DNA of 64,000 bases from Algoriphagus sp. Y33 (GCF_014838715.1 NZ_CP061947.1:2480001-2544000), one strand, 5' to 3'; positions 51,901 through 59,838 are shown, counted from the first letter of the stretch. The notes: generated from the letters alone by a model not told the origin. A program made the numbers and translations.

Positions 51901-52203
51901 TTCGCCTCCTACTGTAATCTCCTTTGCTTTATATCCTATAAATGAAACTACCAATGTACGCTGCCCCTCCTCCAATTCTACGGAAAAAATTCCATCCAAA
52001 TCGGTGACGGTACCTACCAAGGTGCCTTTTACCAAGACGTTGGCACCGGGAATGGGTAAATCATTTTCATCCAATACCTGTCCCGTAATAGTTCTTGTCT
52101 GAGCAGTAGCCATCGAAAATGTGGCAAAGAGCATCATACTTGTTAATAACATTAAAATCCCCAATGGCGGAGATTTCTTACTTTTTGTAAAATTGTGTTT
52201 CAT
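48955..52203 (-). CDS. SusC/RagA-family TonB-linked outer membrane protein
   Basis: I choose the ATG at 52203 (MKHNFTKSKK), giving about 1082 residues. A longer frame adds 14 atypical residues. After the signal peptide comes the carboxypeptidase-regulatory-like domain (RTITGQVLDENDLPIPGANV), the TonB box region and plug (EVVVTAAGIERNTANLGYAV, FVVDGIPFDN), and a beta-barrel ending in aromatic SLSF. It imports the ligand captured by the SusD-like lipoprotein, powered by TonB. No sigma/anti-sigma genes are adjacent. The leader is shared with ppk2. Confidence 0.94.
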   Translation of the reverse strand: MKHNFTKSKKSPPLGILMLLTSMMLFATFSMATAQTRTITGQVLDENDLPIPGANVLVKGTLVGTVTDLDGIFSVELEEGQRTLVVSFIGYKAKEITVGGESELLVKLSGDIELNEVVVTAAGIERNTANLGYAVSTLGADRLGQKNEPDPIRSLSGKIAGVNVQGSGGVAGGATNITIRGNSSLGNNNQPLFVVDGIPFDNSTYDASGTRNTQSSQSTSSRAFDIDPNNVESMTVLKGAAASALYGSRAANGAIIITTKSGSKKGRKGTEITLTSSYSLEEVSGLPDYQHMYGQGTNGDYRAGVYGSYGSPYSSRATIPHPLASSAYPSSIFPDFYESDGVTPREVPYQSYAGKNQTNFLRTGQLLENGVSINTGTEKTGLSIGVSRMDNKGVVPGNSISRTSFSAGGNANLDNGFFVRGTINYVKTEQESPPIGGSGSVMGNLLFMPTSYDLTNLPYKHPETGANIYYRALDNPYWSVENSPSTSNVDRYFGSFVFGKDITSWLTIQNTFGFNGYSDSRVSVLGKGSSVYANGTINTDDIYRQELDNTLLITTSFSLSEDLKLRGIFGNNINQRMTRRSAFSGDGIIVSGINDIRNTTTITLSEIPRNQALIKQRFYAFFADLTLDYKNFASINFVGRNDVSSTLPAENRSYLYGGVNGALTFTEALQIKSNILNHGAIRIGYTRVGNEAAPYQTVNVFNANETFGGIGSPFSNGSNTNVSTQTLSNSLTNSSLKPEFITEFEIGTDLSFLQNLFSLDITYYDKRSTSQIFVVDSPPSSGFLTRIINLGETSNKGIEIGLTANPLMSDTGLNWSISGNFTKNKNTVEDIGENSQLVYEGNVHIAGMPYGLIFGTRYARDDEGNILVNPATAKPITAATNGPIGDPNPDFMVGLTNTFTFRGITLDVLFDWKQGGDILSTTIGETYARGVLRDTEDRDSFRIGQGVLGDVNTRTPLLDENGNKIPNNTALNYNDYYFSSGFGPSGASAGYIGEATVFDGTVFRLREISLGYFLPAALLSKTPFGRASISVSGRNLWYKAPNTPDAMNYDPEVSTSGANNLGRDVLGVPSTKRYGVNLSLSF

Positions 52204-52207
52204 GTGT

Positions 52208-52294
52208 TTATAATTGTTTTCTATTGGCCACATGGAATCTCGCATGGCTTATAATCATCCCGGTGTGTGACTTTTTAGTCATGCTCGATTTCAT
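52208..52294 (-). promoter_or_regulatory. Leader of the SusC gene with short upstream reading frame
   Basis: This leader shares blocks with the ppk2 leader (21 identical nt at 52277-52297, GCGAGATTCC, and the last 30 nt before the ATG). Its upstream frame begins MKSSMTKKSHTG, runs 28 codons, and ends four nt before the SusC ATG. Coupling or attenuation is possible but not shown. Confidence 0.4.
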
Positions 52295-52297
52295 AAG

Positions 52298-52802
52298 GGT
52301 TCTTTATAAAATAGGGTACAGCACTACACAGCTACCTGCTTAGGCTGATAGCAACTATTGCTTAATTAGGCTATTTGGGGAGGGGTAACTAATACAATCC
52401 GGATCCGTGAATTGATGTGAAAAAGGTAAGAACAAAAAAACACCTTAAATCACCCTCTCATATAAAAAAAACCAAATTATTGTTTTCAACTAAAAAAAGA
52501 ATATTATTTAATATTTATTTAAAAACTAAGAATTTTAATAACCTTTAAAACAAAAAGACAACTTAAAAAATCAAAATAATGTTGATAAATCAGAATTAAT
52601 TAAAATAGTTTATAATCATTAATTTTACCATTGATTAAAAAATACGAGATAGTTTCTATAAAAATTGGTCAAAAATTAAACCGAATTTACAAAATACAAC
52701 AAATTAAGACCGGGATTTCCACTCAATGAAAGGAAGAGGCTTACCTGTAGATTTTTCAGCAAGCTCTAATTAGTTAACTTTGCGCCAATCAAACATTACA
52801 TC
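52298..52802. other. AT-rich divergent intergenic region, about 500 bp
   Basis: Very AT-rich DNA between the divergent SusC and membrane-protein genes. It must hold the SusC promoter, but I found no clean CAAAnnTA on the plus strand. A -7 element for the plus-strand gene is listed separately. No RNA gene or repeat is evident. Confidence 0.45.
52775..52782 (+). promoter_or_regulatory. Possible -7 element for the four-helix membrane protein gene
   Basis: TAACTTTG fits TAnnTTTG, 20 nt upstream of the ATG at 52803. No -33 TTG is obvious. Confidence 0.35.
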
Positions 52803-53237
52803 ATGTACACAGGAATACAACATCTTCATTCGGGGATCGCTTATTTGGCTTTACTGGCTTTGGCAGTGGTAATTATTTACATGCTGATCGGCTCGCTTTC
52901 CAACCGGGAATTCACCGAGAAAGACAGAAAAATCGGATTGATAGCCTTTATTCTTTCCCATATCCAGCTGTTGGTGGGCTTGATTCTTTATTTCCTCAGC
53001 CCCTTGGGATTGGAAATGTTGAAATCCGGCTCGGCAATGTCTGATTCAGCAGCTAGACTAATGGCATTGGAGCATCCTTTGATCAATATTATCGCAATCG
53101 TAGTAATAAGTATAGGATATATTAAGGCAAAAAAGCCGGGAGTATCCAGGGGCCGATTCAGAAGCATCTATATGATGTACGCCATTGGGCTGGTACTGAT
53201 ACTTTCCAGAATTCCTTGGTCTGTTTGGATTGGCTAA
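52803..53237 (+). CDS. Cytochrome b-like small membrane protein
   Basis: This 144-residue protein has four hydrophobic helices and His residues near the helix ends (HLHSG, LSHIQLL, EHPLINI). Close relatives in Bacteroidota are often labelled cytochrome B, but haem binding is not proven. It stands alone on the plus strand at the left edge of the accessory region. Confidence 0.75.
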   Translation: MYTGIQHLHSGIAYLALLALAVVIIYMLIGSLSNREFTEKDRKIGLIAFILSHIQLLVGLILYFLSPLGLEMLKSGSAMSDSAARLMALEHPLINIIAIVVISIGYIKAKKPGVSRGRFRSIYMMYAIGLVLILSRIPWSVWIG

Positions 53238-53458
53238 GCTGCTGCAATGAAAGTTTGAGTGCCGGAAAAGGTTAGGCTCAGGAACATCGTCTGGAAATGA
53301 AAGCTGATGCATGAGGATGACTGCATGCCGTAGGAAGGATACAGATCATTTCCCCGCAGCCGTTCGTGAGGGCACAAACGGCGGCAACCAATTCGGGGCG
53401 ACAGTCGGAAAACTTGAACCGGCAGAGCCGTGGAAACTCCACACCTGTAAGGCCGAAT
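53238..53458 (+). other. GC-rich structured non-coding segment, possibly a group II intron domain I fragment
   Basis: No convincing reading frame is present, and GC content is clearly above the flanks. Several nested stems form: GAGTGCC with GGCTCA (53262-53284 area), GCATG repeats, CCCCG with CGGGG enclosing CCGTT/AACGG, and GTGGA-AAC-TCCAC inside CAG/CTG. Motifs such as ATGAAAGCTGATGC and ACAAACGGCGGCAACC resemble group II intron domain I. The segment ends where the adjacent inverted-repeat element begins. This assignment is tentative; the strand is also inferred. Confidence 0.3.
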
Positions 53459-53462
53459 AGTT

Positions 53463-53727
53463 AGGGCTTACTGAAAAAGTCTCAGGCATGCCAGCTTCAA
53501 GGCGGCCGAGTGAAGATGTATGCTTATACCTCGAATGAGGCCAACATAGAAGATGGTATGGCTGAGGCTAGCTTGAAAATCCCGATTTTGGGATTTTCTG
53601 ATGCATGGATAAAGACCTATTATGGTCAATAAGCTTGCACTTGCTGAAAAACCTTTCGCATCAAAAATGAATTAATCATTCAATATGATAGCTTTTGATC
53701 TATTATTGGCATTTTTCAGCATGCCCT
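53463..53727. mobile_element. 265-bp element with terminal inverted repeats and 4-bp target duplication
   Basis: The left end reads AGGGCTTACTGAAAAAGTC and the right end, on the other strand, AGGGCATGCTGAAAAATGC, with 14 of the first 16 bases matching. AGTT flanks both sides (53459-53462 and 53728-53731), as expected for a target duplication. It has no transposase frame. Inside is a perfect palindrome GAAAATCCC/GGGATTTTC and another TTGCTGAAAAA copy near 53641. It is probably a MITE or an internally deleted insertion sequence. Confidence 0.55.
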
Positions 53728-53731
53728 AGTT

Positions 53732-53901
53732 ATTTGCCCCAACAACCGCATAACCTGCCAAGGTAAACAGCGTCCGAACTGCTTTATATTTTCTCTGCCG
53801 ATAAAAAAATATAAGGGCAAACAATCTCAGGGTTCCGGGACTCCATTTAAACGGGGAAAAACTATGTGGCTGCCGGGTCCTATATGGTTGAAAATTAGTC
53901 A
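53732..53901. other. Spacer downstream of the first 457-residue gene
   Basis: No gene is seen. It contains AACTATGTGGCTGCCGG, echoed by AACTATGTGGCTATTG at 61841 downstream of the second copy, so the duplicated unit extends slightly past the gene. The last bases form the hairpin listed next. Confidence 0.4.
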
Positions 53902-53914
53902 CTAATTTTCAACC
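53886..53914. repeat. 14-bp perfect inverted repeat over the stop codon
   Basis: GGTTGAAAATTAGT and its complement flank a single C, overlapping the last codons of the 457-residue gene. There is no T-run, so it is a possible weak terminator or a stabilising hairpin. Confidence 0.5.
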
Positions 53915-55275
53915 TCCTTCAGGTAATATTCAATCTGCCCATTCCCCTTTTCCTCCAATCCATCCACCGGTACCAACTCCTTCACTTCTTTTCTGATTTT
54001 CTTGAAGGATGCGATCTCAAAACCGATCTTCAGCTGTACCCTGCTTTTGTATAAACTGGATTTTTTGTCAAAAAAAGGATCTATGGAGCCTATTGCCACC
54101 GATCTGATTGTGTTGCCCATCGGGATGGTTCTTCCCACCGCGAAGTTGGAAGCCCAGGCTGTTCCCTTAAAATCCCTTGACTCATAGCCTGAGGGGTTGG
54201 TGATGGTAACCCGGTTGCGGTTTACCGTACCCTGTGCAAACCAGTTGCCCTTACTGAAACGTACTCCCGAAAACACTCCAAATCCCTCTCTCCTCAATTT
54301 ATCCCTGTCGTCAAACTGCTTTTTCCATGTCATTCCTCCCATCACCGCAAACTGCTGGGAAAAGGAAAACGATAGTCCGTAATCCAGTAGCAGTCCCTCC
54401 CCGAAGGAAGTGAGCGGATCATACCACAGCAGCATCCCGATCCGGTGGACAACCGGCACTTCTTTTAGCCGGTTTGGCTCAAAAAATTCTTTCTTCTTAT
54501 TTTTCAGCTCAGATGGAACGGTCTGTATATTCCCAAGCGAATCGATTTTCAGTTTGGAAAAATCCTTTCCCGTCTTTTGGATGTACTCATCCGAAATATG
54601 TGCTGCCTTTCCTTTTGCAAGTTCCTTGGCCTGTTCAAAAGGAATTTCCGAGGGCAAACCATTTTTGGTCAGCTCTGCCAGGGCATCCTTACCATAGAAG
54701 TCCGGGAGTTTGGCATCTCTGGGATCAAATCCTTCTTTCACTACTCCAGTGAGTTGTTCTTCCACCTTGGGCATAAGCCATTCGTTGGTCAGTGCCTTGA
54801 GGTTCTCGTTGTTTTGATCAACCAGGGATTCCAGCTCATCCACTTGCCTGATATCCCCCAGTCTCACTTTGGATTCATCCATCCGCTCCAGGGTATTTTT
54901 TGCCGCATTGTTTATCTCCTCCCCGGGGATAGCTTCACTTTGAACCAGGCTTTCCAAGGTTTTGCTTTCCCGGTCCAGCACTTCTTTACTGTGCTCTTTA
55001 GCCTGCGTAAAGAGGCTGTCTCTTTGGGTGCTGTCAGTGGTTATCTCCTTGAGTTCTTTGAGTTCTCTTTGCAGGGAATCGTAAGACTTCTTCAGCGACC
55101 GGATCTGTTTGAGCTCTTCCAGATAGGGGATTTCGGGTTTGGTTGGTAAAGCCGGAATAGATGCTGAAATAGAAGGCTTTGGAAATTTTGAATTCATACC
55201 ACCCGGTAAGTTTTGCGCATTCAAAAAACTCGGAGAGAGCATCAAGCAAAAAATAAAAATGATTTCTTTACGCAT
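53902..55275 (-). CDS. Exported coiled-coil/beta-rich protein, copy 1 of duplicated pair
   Basis: This 457-residue protein has a signal peptide ending near FLNAQ. A Glu/Lys/Leu-rich region predicted to be coiled coil lies at about 50-170. The C-terminal half (about 275-440) looks like beta-barrel strands (HRIGMLLWYDPLTSFGEGLL, GNWFAQGTVNRNRV). By eye about 57 residues differ from the copy at 61,913-63,286, mostly in the N-terminal half. I do not recognise a named family. Both copies lie in an RHS toxin locus, so it may be an accessory to display or export of those toxins. Confidence 0.8.
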   Translation of the reverse strand: MRKEIIFIFCLMLSPSFLNAQNLPGGMNSKFPKPSISASIPALPTKPEIPYLEELKQIRSLKKSYDSLQRELKELKEITTDSTQRDSLFTQAKEHSKEVLDRESKTLESLVQSEAIPGEEINNAAKNTLERMDESKVRLGDIRQVDELESLVDQNNENLKALTNEWLMPKVEEQLTGVVKEGFDPRDAKLPDFYGKDALAELTKNGLPSEIPFEQAKELAKGKAAHISDEYIQKTGKDFSKLKIDSLGNIQTVPSELKNKKKEFFEPNRLKEVPVVHRIGMLLWYDPLTSFGEGLLLDYGLSFSFSQQFAVMGGMTWKKQFDDRDKLRREGFGVFSGVRFSKGNWFAQGTVNRNRVTITNPSGYESRDFKGTAWASNFAVGRTIPMGNTIRSVAIGSIDPFFDKKSSLYKSRVQLKIGFEIASFKKIRKEVKELVPVDGLEEKGNGQIEYYLKEVEN

Positions 55276-55563
55276 AACTATTTTGTCAAATCAAATACAA
55301 CTATACCGCACATTTTAAAAGTTAATTTGAAACCTATTTTCTGGAAATCTACCCATTCTTTTTCCCACTAAGCTATCCGAATTACAAATTCTATTTTATA
55401 GAAAGGTGTAGATACAATCTACACCTAGTTCGAGCACCAAACTTCACCCAGAGGGGTCGGCTTTCTGTACCTAAAACTACATTTACTGTTCACAGAACTT
55501 ATGCAATAAACACAAACTTTCAACTTCTGTAATCCCAACATTCTCACAGACTCGATTCTACCC

Positions 55564-56025
55564 CTATCTGACACCTAATACATTTTTATATTTATTAATC
55601 CATTTTCTCTTATCAACTTTTAAATGGAAAAATATTATCAACAAAAGAAAAAGGGAAAAAAAAGCAAACATAAATTTATAATATGAATCCACCTTCCAAT
55701 TATCAAGATAGTTTGCATTTGGCATCATTCTATTGTAATGAATAATATGTTTTCCACTCATACCAACTTTTTCCTCAAAAGTTTTTCTATTGACCGGGAC
55801 CGAGTTTTCATAAACCTCTTGACCAATTTTAAATTCATACTTCACTAACAATCCTCTATCATCCTTAGCCCGATCTAAATAATACACCTTTGAAGTTGTG
55901 GTATCCTTAAATTCAAAAATATTAACAATGGAATTATAAAAAATCACTTCATAAAGTGATTTTAACCACATAGACCCAAACAAAAGGTACCCAACTATTA
56001 TTACTATATTCAAAAATATTTTCAT
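55564..56025 (-). CDS. Small membrane protein, DUF3592-like, candidate immunity protein
   Basis: This 153-residue protein has two hydrophobic segments (about 5-25 and 118-138). The extracytoplasmic middle section (LVKYEFKIGQEVYENSVPV) resembles DUF3592 proteins. Its ATG overlaps the TAA stop of the 65-codon gene. It is the last gene of the minus-strand run that follows the toxin-tip remnant at 57.0 kb. Coding composition is very AT-rich compared with the rest of the window. The immunity role is inferred from position. Confidence 0.6.
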   Translation of the reverse strand: MKIFLNIVIIVGYLLFGSMWLKSLYEVIFYNSIVNIFEFKDTTTSKVYYLDRAKDDRGLLVKYEFKIGQEVYENSVPVNRKTFEEKVGMSGKHIIHYNRMMPNANYLDNWKVDSYYKFMFAFFSLFLLLIIFFHLKVDKRKWINKYKNVLGVR

Positions 56026-56222
56026 TACTCAAACCAGTTTTTAACTGTTTCCTTTATGTAATCAGCCATACTTTGAACAGGAGATGTTTTTGATGCAGTT
56101 TCTGTAGCACCGATCGCTACAGCATTAGTGGTTGCTATTCCATTTGCTGCCGCTCTACCACTTCGTCCCATCCCATTTACCATATTATCCATAACCCCCT
56201 TTATAGCAATACTTTTACTCAT
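56025..56222 (-). CDS. Small hypothetical protein between candidate immunity genes
   Basis: This 65-residue protein has a Gly/Ala-rich middle (MGRSGRAAANGIATTNAVAI) and a C-terminal helix (SMADYIKETVKNWF). It overlaps both neighbours: its ATG sits in ATGA with the upstream stop, and its stop forms TAATG with the next start. Such tight packing argues that it is real. It could be a toxin-tip piece or a small effector with the next membrane protein as partner. Confidence 0.5.
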   Translation of the reverse strand: MSKSIAIKGVMDNMVNGMGRSGRAAANGIATTNAVAIGATETASKTSPVQSMADYIKETVKNWFE

Positions 56223-56956
56223 AATTTATAAGATAGAATTTCTTTAACTTTATCATCACCTATTATTTCATAATTCAAAACACCTTTATAAACATCATTC
56301 TTATTTATCACTATTCTTGGACTATCTGATTTATCCGTTATAACAATATCCTTTTTTATAATAATATCTTTATACATTCCTTCATGAATTGAAACCCCTG
56401 GTTCGACTCTTAACAATACAGCATTAATTAATTCTTTTTTTAAAGAAATTTGATTGATCAAGATTACTAATTGAAAATAATCTGTTGTAAATTGGCACAT
56501 TAAAATAATTTCCAAATCATTTTCTCTAAAGCGTTTTTCCTTGTGTAACCACTCATTTTTACAACCTCCCCTCTCAAACTTCTTAATTATACTTAATAGG
56601 GCTTCAAATGGAATGCTCTTGGATTTAGATGCTTTCATTAGTCCCTGCTCTAATACCTCTAAATAATATCTACAGTCTCCTGTATCCTTAATTTTCTCAT
56701 AACGAGAACGATCAAAAAACAGCTCAACTTTTAAAGTGTTATTAGGGACGATTGAACAAGGTTTTAAAGTGCTTTCGCTTAATTCAATTGAAATCATATT
56801 AAAAGTCCCATCTGTCTTAAATTTCAATCTTCTTACTTCTTTTGAAAAATAATCATTTATGAAATTAGCCCTTTTCTGAAACTCATAGCGTATTTCATTT
56901 TGATTTTCAATATAAAAATAATAATCTAATCCAATAGAAATATAATTTAAATTCAT
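56219..56956 (-). CDS. Candidate immunity protein after an RHS toxin-tip remnant
   Basis: This 245-residue soluble protein matches no family I recognise. It has no signal peptide or membrane segment. It begins 1 nt after the stop codon of the toxin-tip remnant ending at 56958. That toxin/immunity spacing is the main evidence for an immunity role. Codon use is AT-rich, unlike the RHS core but like the other array genes. Confidence 0.6.
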   Translation of the reverse strand: MNLNYISIGLDYYFYIENQNEIRYEFQKRANFINDYFSKEVRRLKFKTDGTFNMISIELSESTLKPCSIVPNNTLKVELFFDRSRYEKIKDTGDCRYYLEVLEQGLMKASKSKSIPFEALLSIIKKFERGGCKNEWLHKEKRFRENDLEIILMCQFTTDYFQLVILINQISLKKELINAVLLRVEPGVSIHEGMYKDIIIKKDIVITDKSDSPRIVINKNDVYKGVLNYEIIGDDKVKEILSYKL

Positions 56957-56957
56957 A

Positions 56958-57110
56958 TTACTGAGGTTTTGGAGATTTATGTAGTCTTGGATTTAACGTT
57001 GATTTATTTACATTGGTAACTATTTTTTCTGCATCTAATGCTTTTTGTCTTGCCCCACTGCCTCCAGGTATATTTTCGACTATTCGGGAGCTCTTTTCCG
57101 AGATCCGCAC
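56958..57110 (-). pseudogene. C-terminal tip remnant of an RHS-type toxin
   Basis: The frame opens at a GTG right after a stop and encodes about 50 residues containing VENIPGGSGARQKALDAEK and ending LHKSPKPQ. The pattern IPGGS-AR-KAL-AE is, as I recall it, a common ending of polymorphic toxin tips. The RHS core that should precede it is absent, so this is a truncated orphan tip. One nucleotide separates it from the candidate immunity gene. Confidence 0.45.
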
Positions 57111-57148
57111 TTAATCAATTGGGAGAGGATTTAAGATAAAAATTGATT

Positions 57149-57556
57149 TTAATCAATATACAGATTATAACGTAAATAGTCACCCGTTTTAAGCATAAAA
57201 TAAATAGTTCCAATTGTGTACAAAATAGTTAAAACAAGTGATATCAAACATCTAAAAACACTTATATCTTCTAATATTATGGCAGAAGCCCTTTTCTTAA
57301 CAAAGAAAATAAAGTATCCCAAGCCTAAAACTCCAATAGCTATAAACAACCCCAAATACAAGCCAACCATCATCCTAAAACATTCAAACAAAAAATACCT
57401 TAAGGCAGTCCAAATATTTATTCCATGAAGTACAAAGGTGATAAAGAATGAGTGTTCTTTTGCTCCTATTCTCTCACTATGGTTCTTCATTGAATAAATA
57501 CTTTTATCCAAAATCTGATACCATCCCCAAAATATACAATCTATAAAAAACATCAT
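57149..57556 (-). CDS. Small multi-helix membrane protein in the toxin array
   Basis: This 135-residue protein has about four hydrophobic stretches (MMFFIDCIFWGWYQ, the FLHGINIW region, YLGLFIAIGVLGLGYFIFF, and a C-terminal one). It begins 2 nt after the stop of the small exported-protein gene, so the pair is co-transcribed. No family is recognised. The pair resembles the 65/153-residue pair downstream: a small protein followed by a membrane protein. It could confer immunity. Confidence 0.55.
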   Translation of the reverse strand: MMFFIDCIFWGWYQILDKSIYSMKNHSERIGAKEHSFFITFVLHGINIWTALRYFLFECFRMMVGLYLGLFIAIGVLGLGYFIFFVKKRASAIILEDISVFRCLISLVLTILYTIGTIYFMLKTGDYLRYNLYID

Positions 57557-57558
57557 CG

Positions 57559-57825
57559 TTACTTTTTTTCAGTTGGTATTCCTAATTTTTCTAAAACCCA
57601 TTTTGTTGATTCATAAACAAACCCACCTGGCTCTGTTGTAACTTGATTAATTTCGGTTGAATAGGTTTTACCAAGATAATCACCTGATGCTATGGGCAAA
57701 GCGACAACAGGAAAAAGAACCCCCACTCTATTGTTATTTGGAACCGTGATGGCGTGGGCTTTAACAGGGGTTGGGCTTAAAGCAGCTAGAATTACTACGG
57801 CAATTTTAAAAATTAATTTTTCCAT
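57559..57825 (-). CDS. Small exported protein in the toxin array
   Basis: I start at the ATG at 57825 (MEKLIFKIAVVILAALSP), giving 88 residues with a clear signal peptide ending near VKAHA. A longer upstream frame from 57912 would hide it. The mature part is about 65 residues with a C-terminal helix (YESTKWVLEKLGIP). No family is recognised. It is co-transcribed with the membrane-protein gene 2 nt downstream. Confidence 0.5.
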   Translation of the reverse strand: MEKLIFKIAVVILAALSPTPVKAHAITVPNNNRVGVLFPVVALPIASGDYLGKTYSTEINQVTTEPGGFVYESTKWVLEKLGIPTEKK

Positions 57826-57951
57826 ACTTGTATCTCGAAAACTTAATTTTAAACTCCTATTACCATATAAAATAACTCCATTTGAATAATTCAAAAATGT
57901 TAAACAAACCACCTATCATCATCACTATCAAATAAAAAAAACTGATGAAGT

Positions 57952-58677
57952 TTAGAAACGGAAGACTTGAGCATATACTGAGTTCAAACATGTATCATTT
58001 TCAGAAGGTAATATTTCTATATCTAATATAAGTTCATTTATTTTCTCATCTCCTATTTCACATTTCAATTCATACTCATTATTAGATCTTCTTTTTACTA
58101 GAAGTGGATAATCAAATTCTCCTGTAGAAAATTTCAAATCTCCATTAAAAGGAAAATCATTTCTAAGAAATGATATTACAGTTTTGTCATTCTTCTTTTT
58201 TTCAACTTCAATAAGCTTAAAAGTATTATAGGTCTTTTGATTATTTTCATAAATCGCAAAATAAATTTCCCTATTATCATAATAAACCGACTGATGTTTA
58301 ACATCTTGTTGTTTTATAACACTTGTAATTTCAGTATCATTATCTGATTTGGCAATTTGTTCCTTAATCACTCTATTATCAAAATCCTGAGAAACGGACA
58401 CTTCCTTATTAGAATATTTTAAAGACTTTAAAGTCCCATTTGGGTTATACTTAAAATTCGTAAACAAAGTTTCATCATCACTCAAAACCCCATATTCAGA
58501 CAAAAATCTTAAAGAATCGCTTAATTTAAAATTATATATACTACCATCATACTTAAAAACAATATCGGTTTCTTCATTTTTTTCTATGAATTGAAATTGA
58601 TTTTGTTCATTATCCTTACAAGATAAAATGGATTGACAAATTAAAAGAAACAATATATATTTCGTCACTTTATTCAT
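57952..58677 (-). CDS. Lipoprotein, candidate immunity to the RHS tip upstream
   Basis: I start at 58677 (MNKVTKYILFLLICQSILSC), which gives a lipobox Cys near residue 20 and 241 residues in all. A longer frame would begin inside the RHS gene. The mature protein is Lys/Asp/Asn-rich and beta-like with no family recognised. It starts 4 nt after the stop of the RHS tip gene, the normal place for an immunity gene. A lipoprotein immunity factor would act outside the cytoplasm. Confidence 0.65.
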   Translation of the reverse strand: MNKVTKYILFLLICQSILSCKDNEQNQFQFIEKNEETDIVFKYDGSIYNFKLSDSLRFLSEYGVLSDDETLFTNFKYNPNGTLKSLKYSNKEVSVSQDFDNRVIKEQIAKSDNDTEITSVIKQQDVKHQSVYYDNREIYFAIYENNQKTYNTFKLIEVEKKKNDKTVISFLRNDFPFNGDLKFSTGEFDYPLLVKRRSNNEYELKCEIGDEKINELILDIEILPSENDTCLNSVYAQVFRF

Positions 58678-58681
58678 ATTA

Positions 58682-59383
58682 TTATTTATCATTAGTTTTC
58701 TTTGGTAAATTTTGTACTTGGTTAGCTTTTTGAGCTTCAGGATCATTCTGTGGTCTAGTGTGAGCGCTTGTATCAGTACCATTTATTATTCGTTTATACC
58801 TTAAATACCTCTCACCCTCTCCATCTTGAATAAATGTATCAATAAGGTAAGATGTATCATTTTCTTGTTTGTTGTTCTCTTGTTCTAATTTCTTTAAATA
58901 TAGCCTCATCATGTCTGCACCAGTTTCAACTCCATCAACAAACTCCTTGAATTTTTTAAGATTACCTGTTCCTTTACCAAGTGGATCTAAAAATTCATCA
59001 AAATTTCTGGTTCCTTCGCTTTTCCCTTCTCTTACACCTGAATCATCACCACTAAAAATATCAGAGTCATAATCAAAACCACTCCCACCATTCATTAGCA
59101 AATCTGCTTTCTCCATAAATTTTTTAACATCTTTTCCTAAATTATTGAAAAATTCAGATGTAGAATTTACTGCATTTTGAACATTTGATTGAACTAAGTT
59201 AAATTTAGCCTCTAAATCGTTTCTTATAAGCCAATATTGTGGACAGCCTTCACATGGAGCCATCCCATCTGGATCAATAAACCTTATCGGGTTATCAAAA
59301 GCATAATTGTACGGAGAATGCCTTCTCATTTGATCTGCCATCGGATCCACAACACCCCATCTCCCAATCGTGGCATCATACAT
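58682..59383 (-). CDS. Orphan RHS core end with toxin tip
   Basis: This 233-residue frame begins inside the RHS-associated core ([37 protein letters not shown]). In-frame coding continues upstream to 59467 ([20 protein letters not shown]), where a stop cuts it off. After the DGMAP boundary near residue 43, about 190 variable residues form the tip, ending [15 protein letters not shown]. No toxin family is recognised. It lacks the N-terminal RHS shell and any secretion signal, so it is an orphan tip that could recombine onto a complete RHS gene. Confidence 0.7.
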   Translation of the reverse strand: MYDATIGRWGVVDPMADQMRRHSPYNYAFDNPIRFIDPDGMAPCEGCPQYWLIRNDLEAKFNLVQSNVQNAVNSTSEFFNNLGKDVKKFMEKADLLMNGGSGFDYDSDIFSGDDSGVREGKSEGTRNFDEFLDPLGKGTGNLKKFKEFVDGVETGADMMRLYLKKLEQENNKQENDTSYLIDTFIQDGEGERYLRYKRIINGTDTSAHTRPQNDPEAQKANQVQNLPKKTNDK

Positions 59384-59478
59384 CCTTGCCCCGTAATCAT
59401 AGTACTGCAGGCCGTTGTCTTCTATCAGCTCCTTGCCGTTGTAGAGATACTTATTAATTCCTATCTTTTAAGTAAAAC

Positions 59479-59838
59479 CTAGTCAATCATTTTTTTGAAA
59501 GTATATGCCAATTTTTTATCCTCATGAATCAAAAACAAAGTATCAGAAAAAGCTGGTTTAAAAACATGATCACCTTTCACCGCGGTGTAGCTAAACTTTT
59601 TTCCTTCATTTAAATCTCTATCTGTTAGTGGATAAAAAACGAATTCCCTTCCATCCATTAACCTCATCTCTGTGCCCTTGTATGCAATTCTTAATGATTT
59701 AATTTGAGTATCTATAACTGCCGAATTGAATTCCTCAAAATGCTTCTTTCCTCTATCGATAGATTGACCTTGCATCCAAATACTTACAAATACTAGAATT
59801 ACAATCACAAATAAACCAAGTATTAGTAAATTTTTCAT
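59479..59838 (-). CDS. Small membrane-anchored candidate immunity protein
   Basis: This 119-residue protein has one N-terminal hydrophobic segment ([19 protein letters not shown]). An exported or periplasmic domain rich in charged residues follows. Its ATG overlaps the stop of the upstream RHS gene (59835-59838), typical of toxin-immunity coupling. No family is recognised. It is followed after 11 nt by the cut RHS core of the next cassette. Confidence 0.65.
   Translation of the reverse strand: MKNLLILGLFVIVILVFVSIWMQGQSIDRGKKHFEEFNSAVIDTQIKSLRIAYKGTEMRLMDGREFVFYPLTDRDLNEGKKFSYTAVKGDHVFKPAFSDTLFLIHEDKKLAYTFKKMID

Noticed and set aside
53238..53458. Cobalamin riboswitch, RNase P RNA or tmRNA
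   Set aside because: The segment is structured, but I could not place the conserved core motifs of any of these RNAs.
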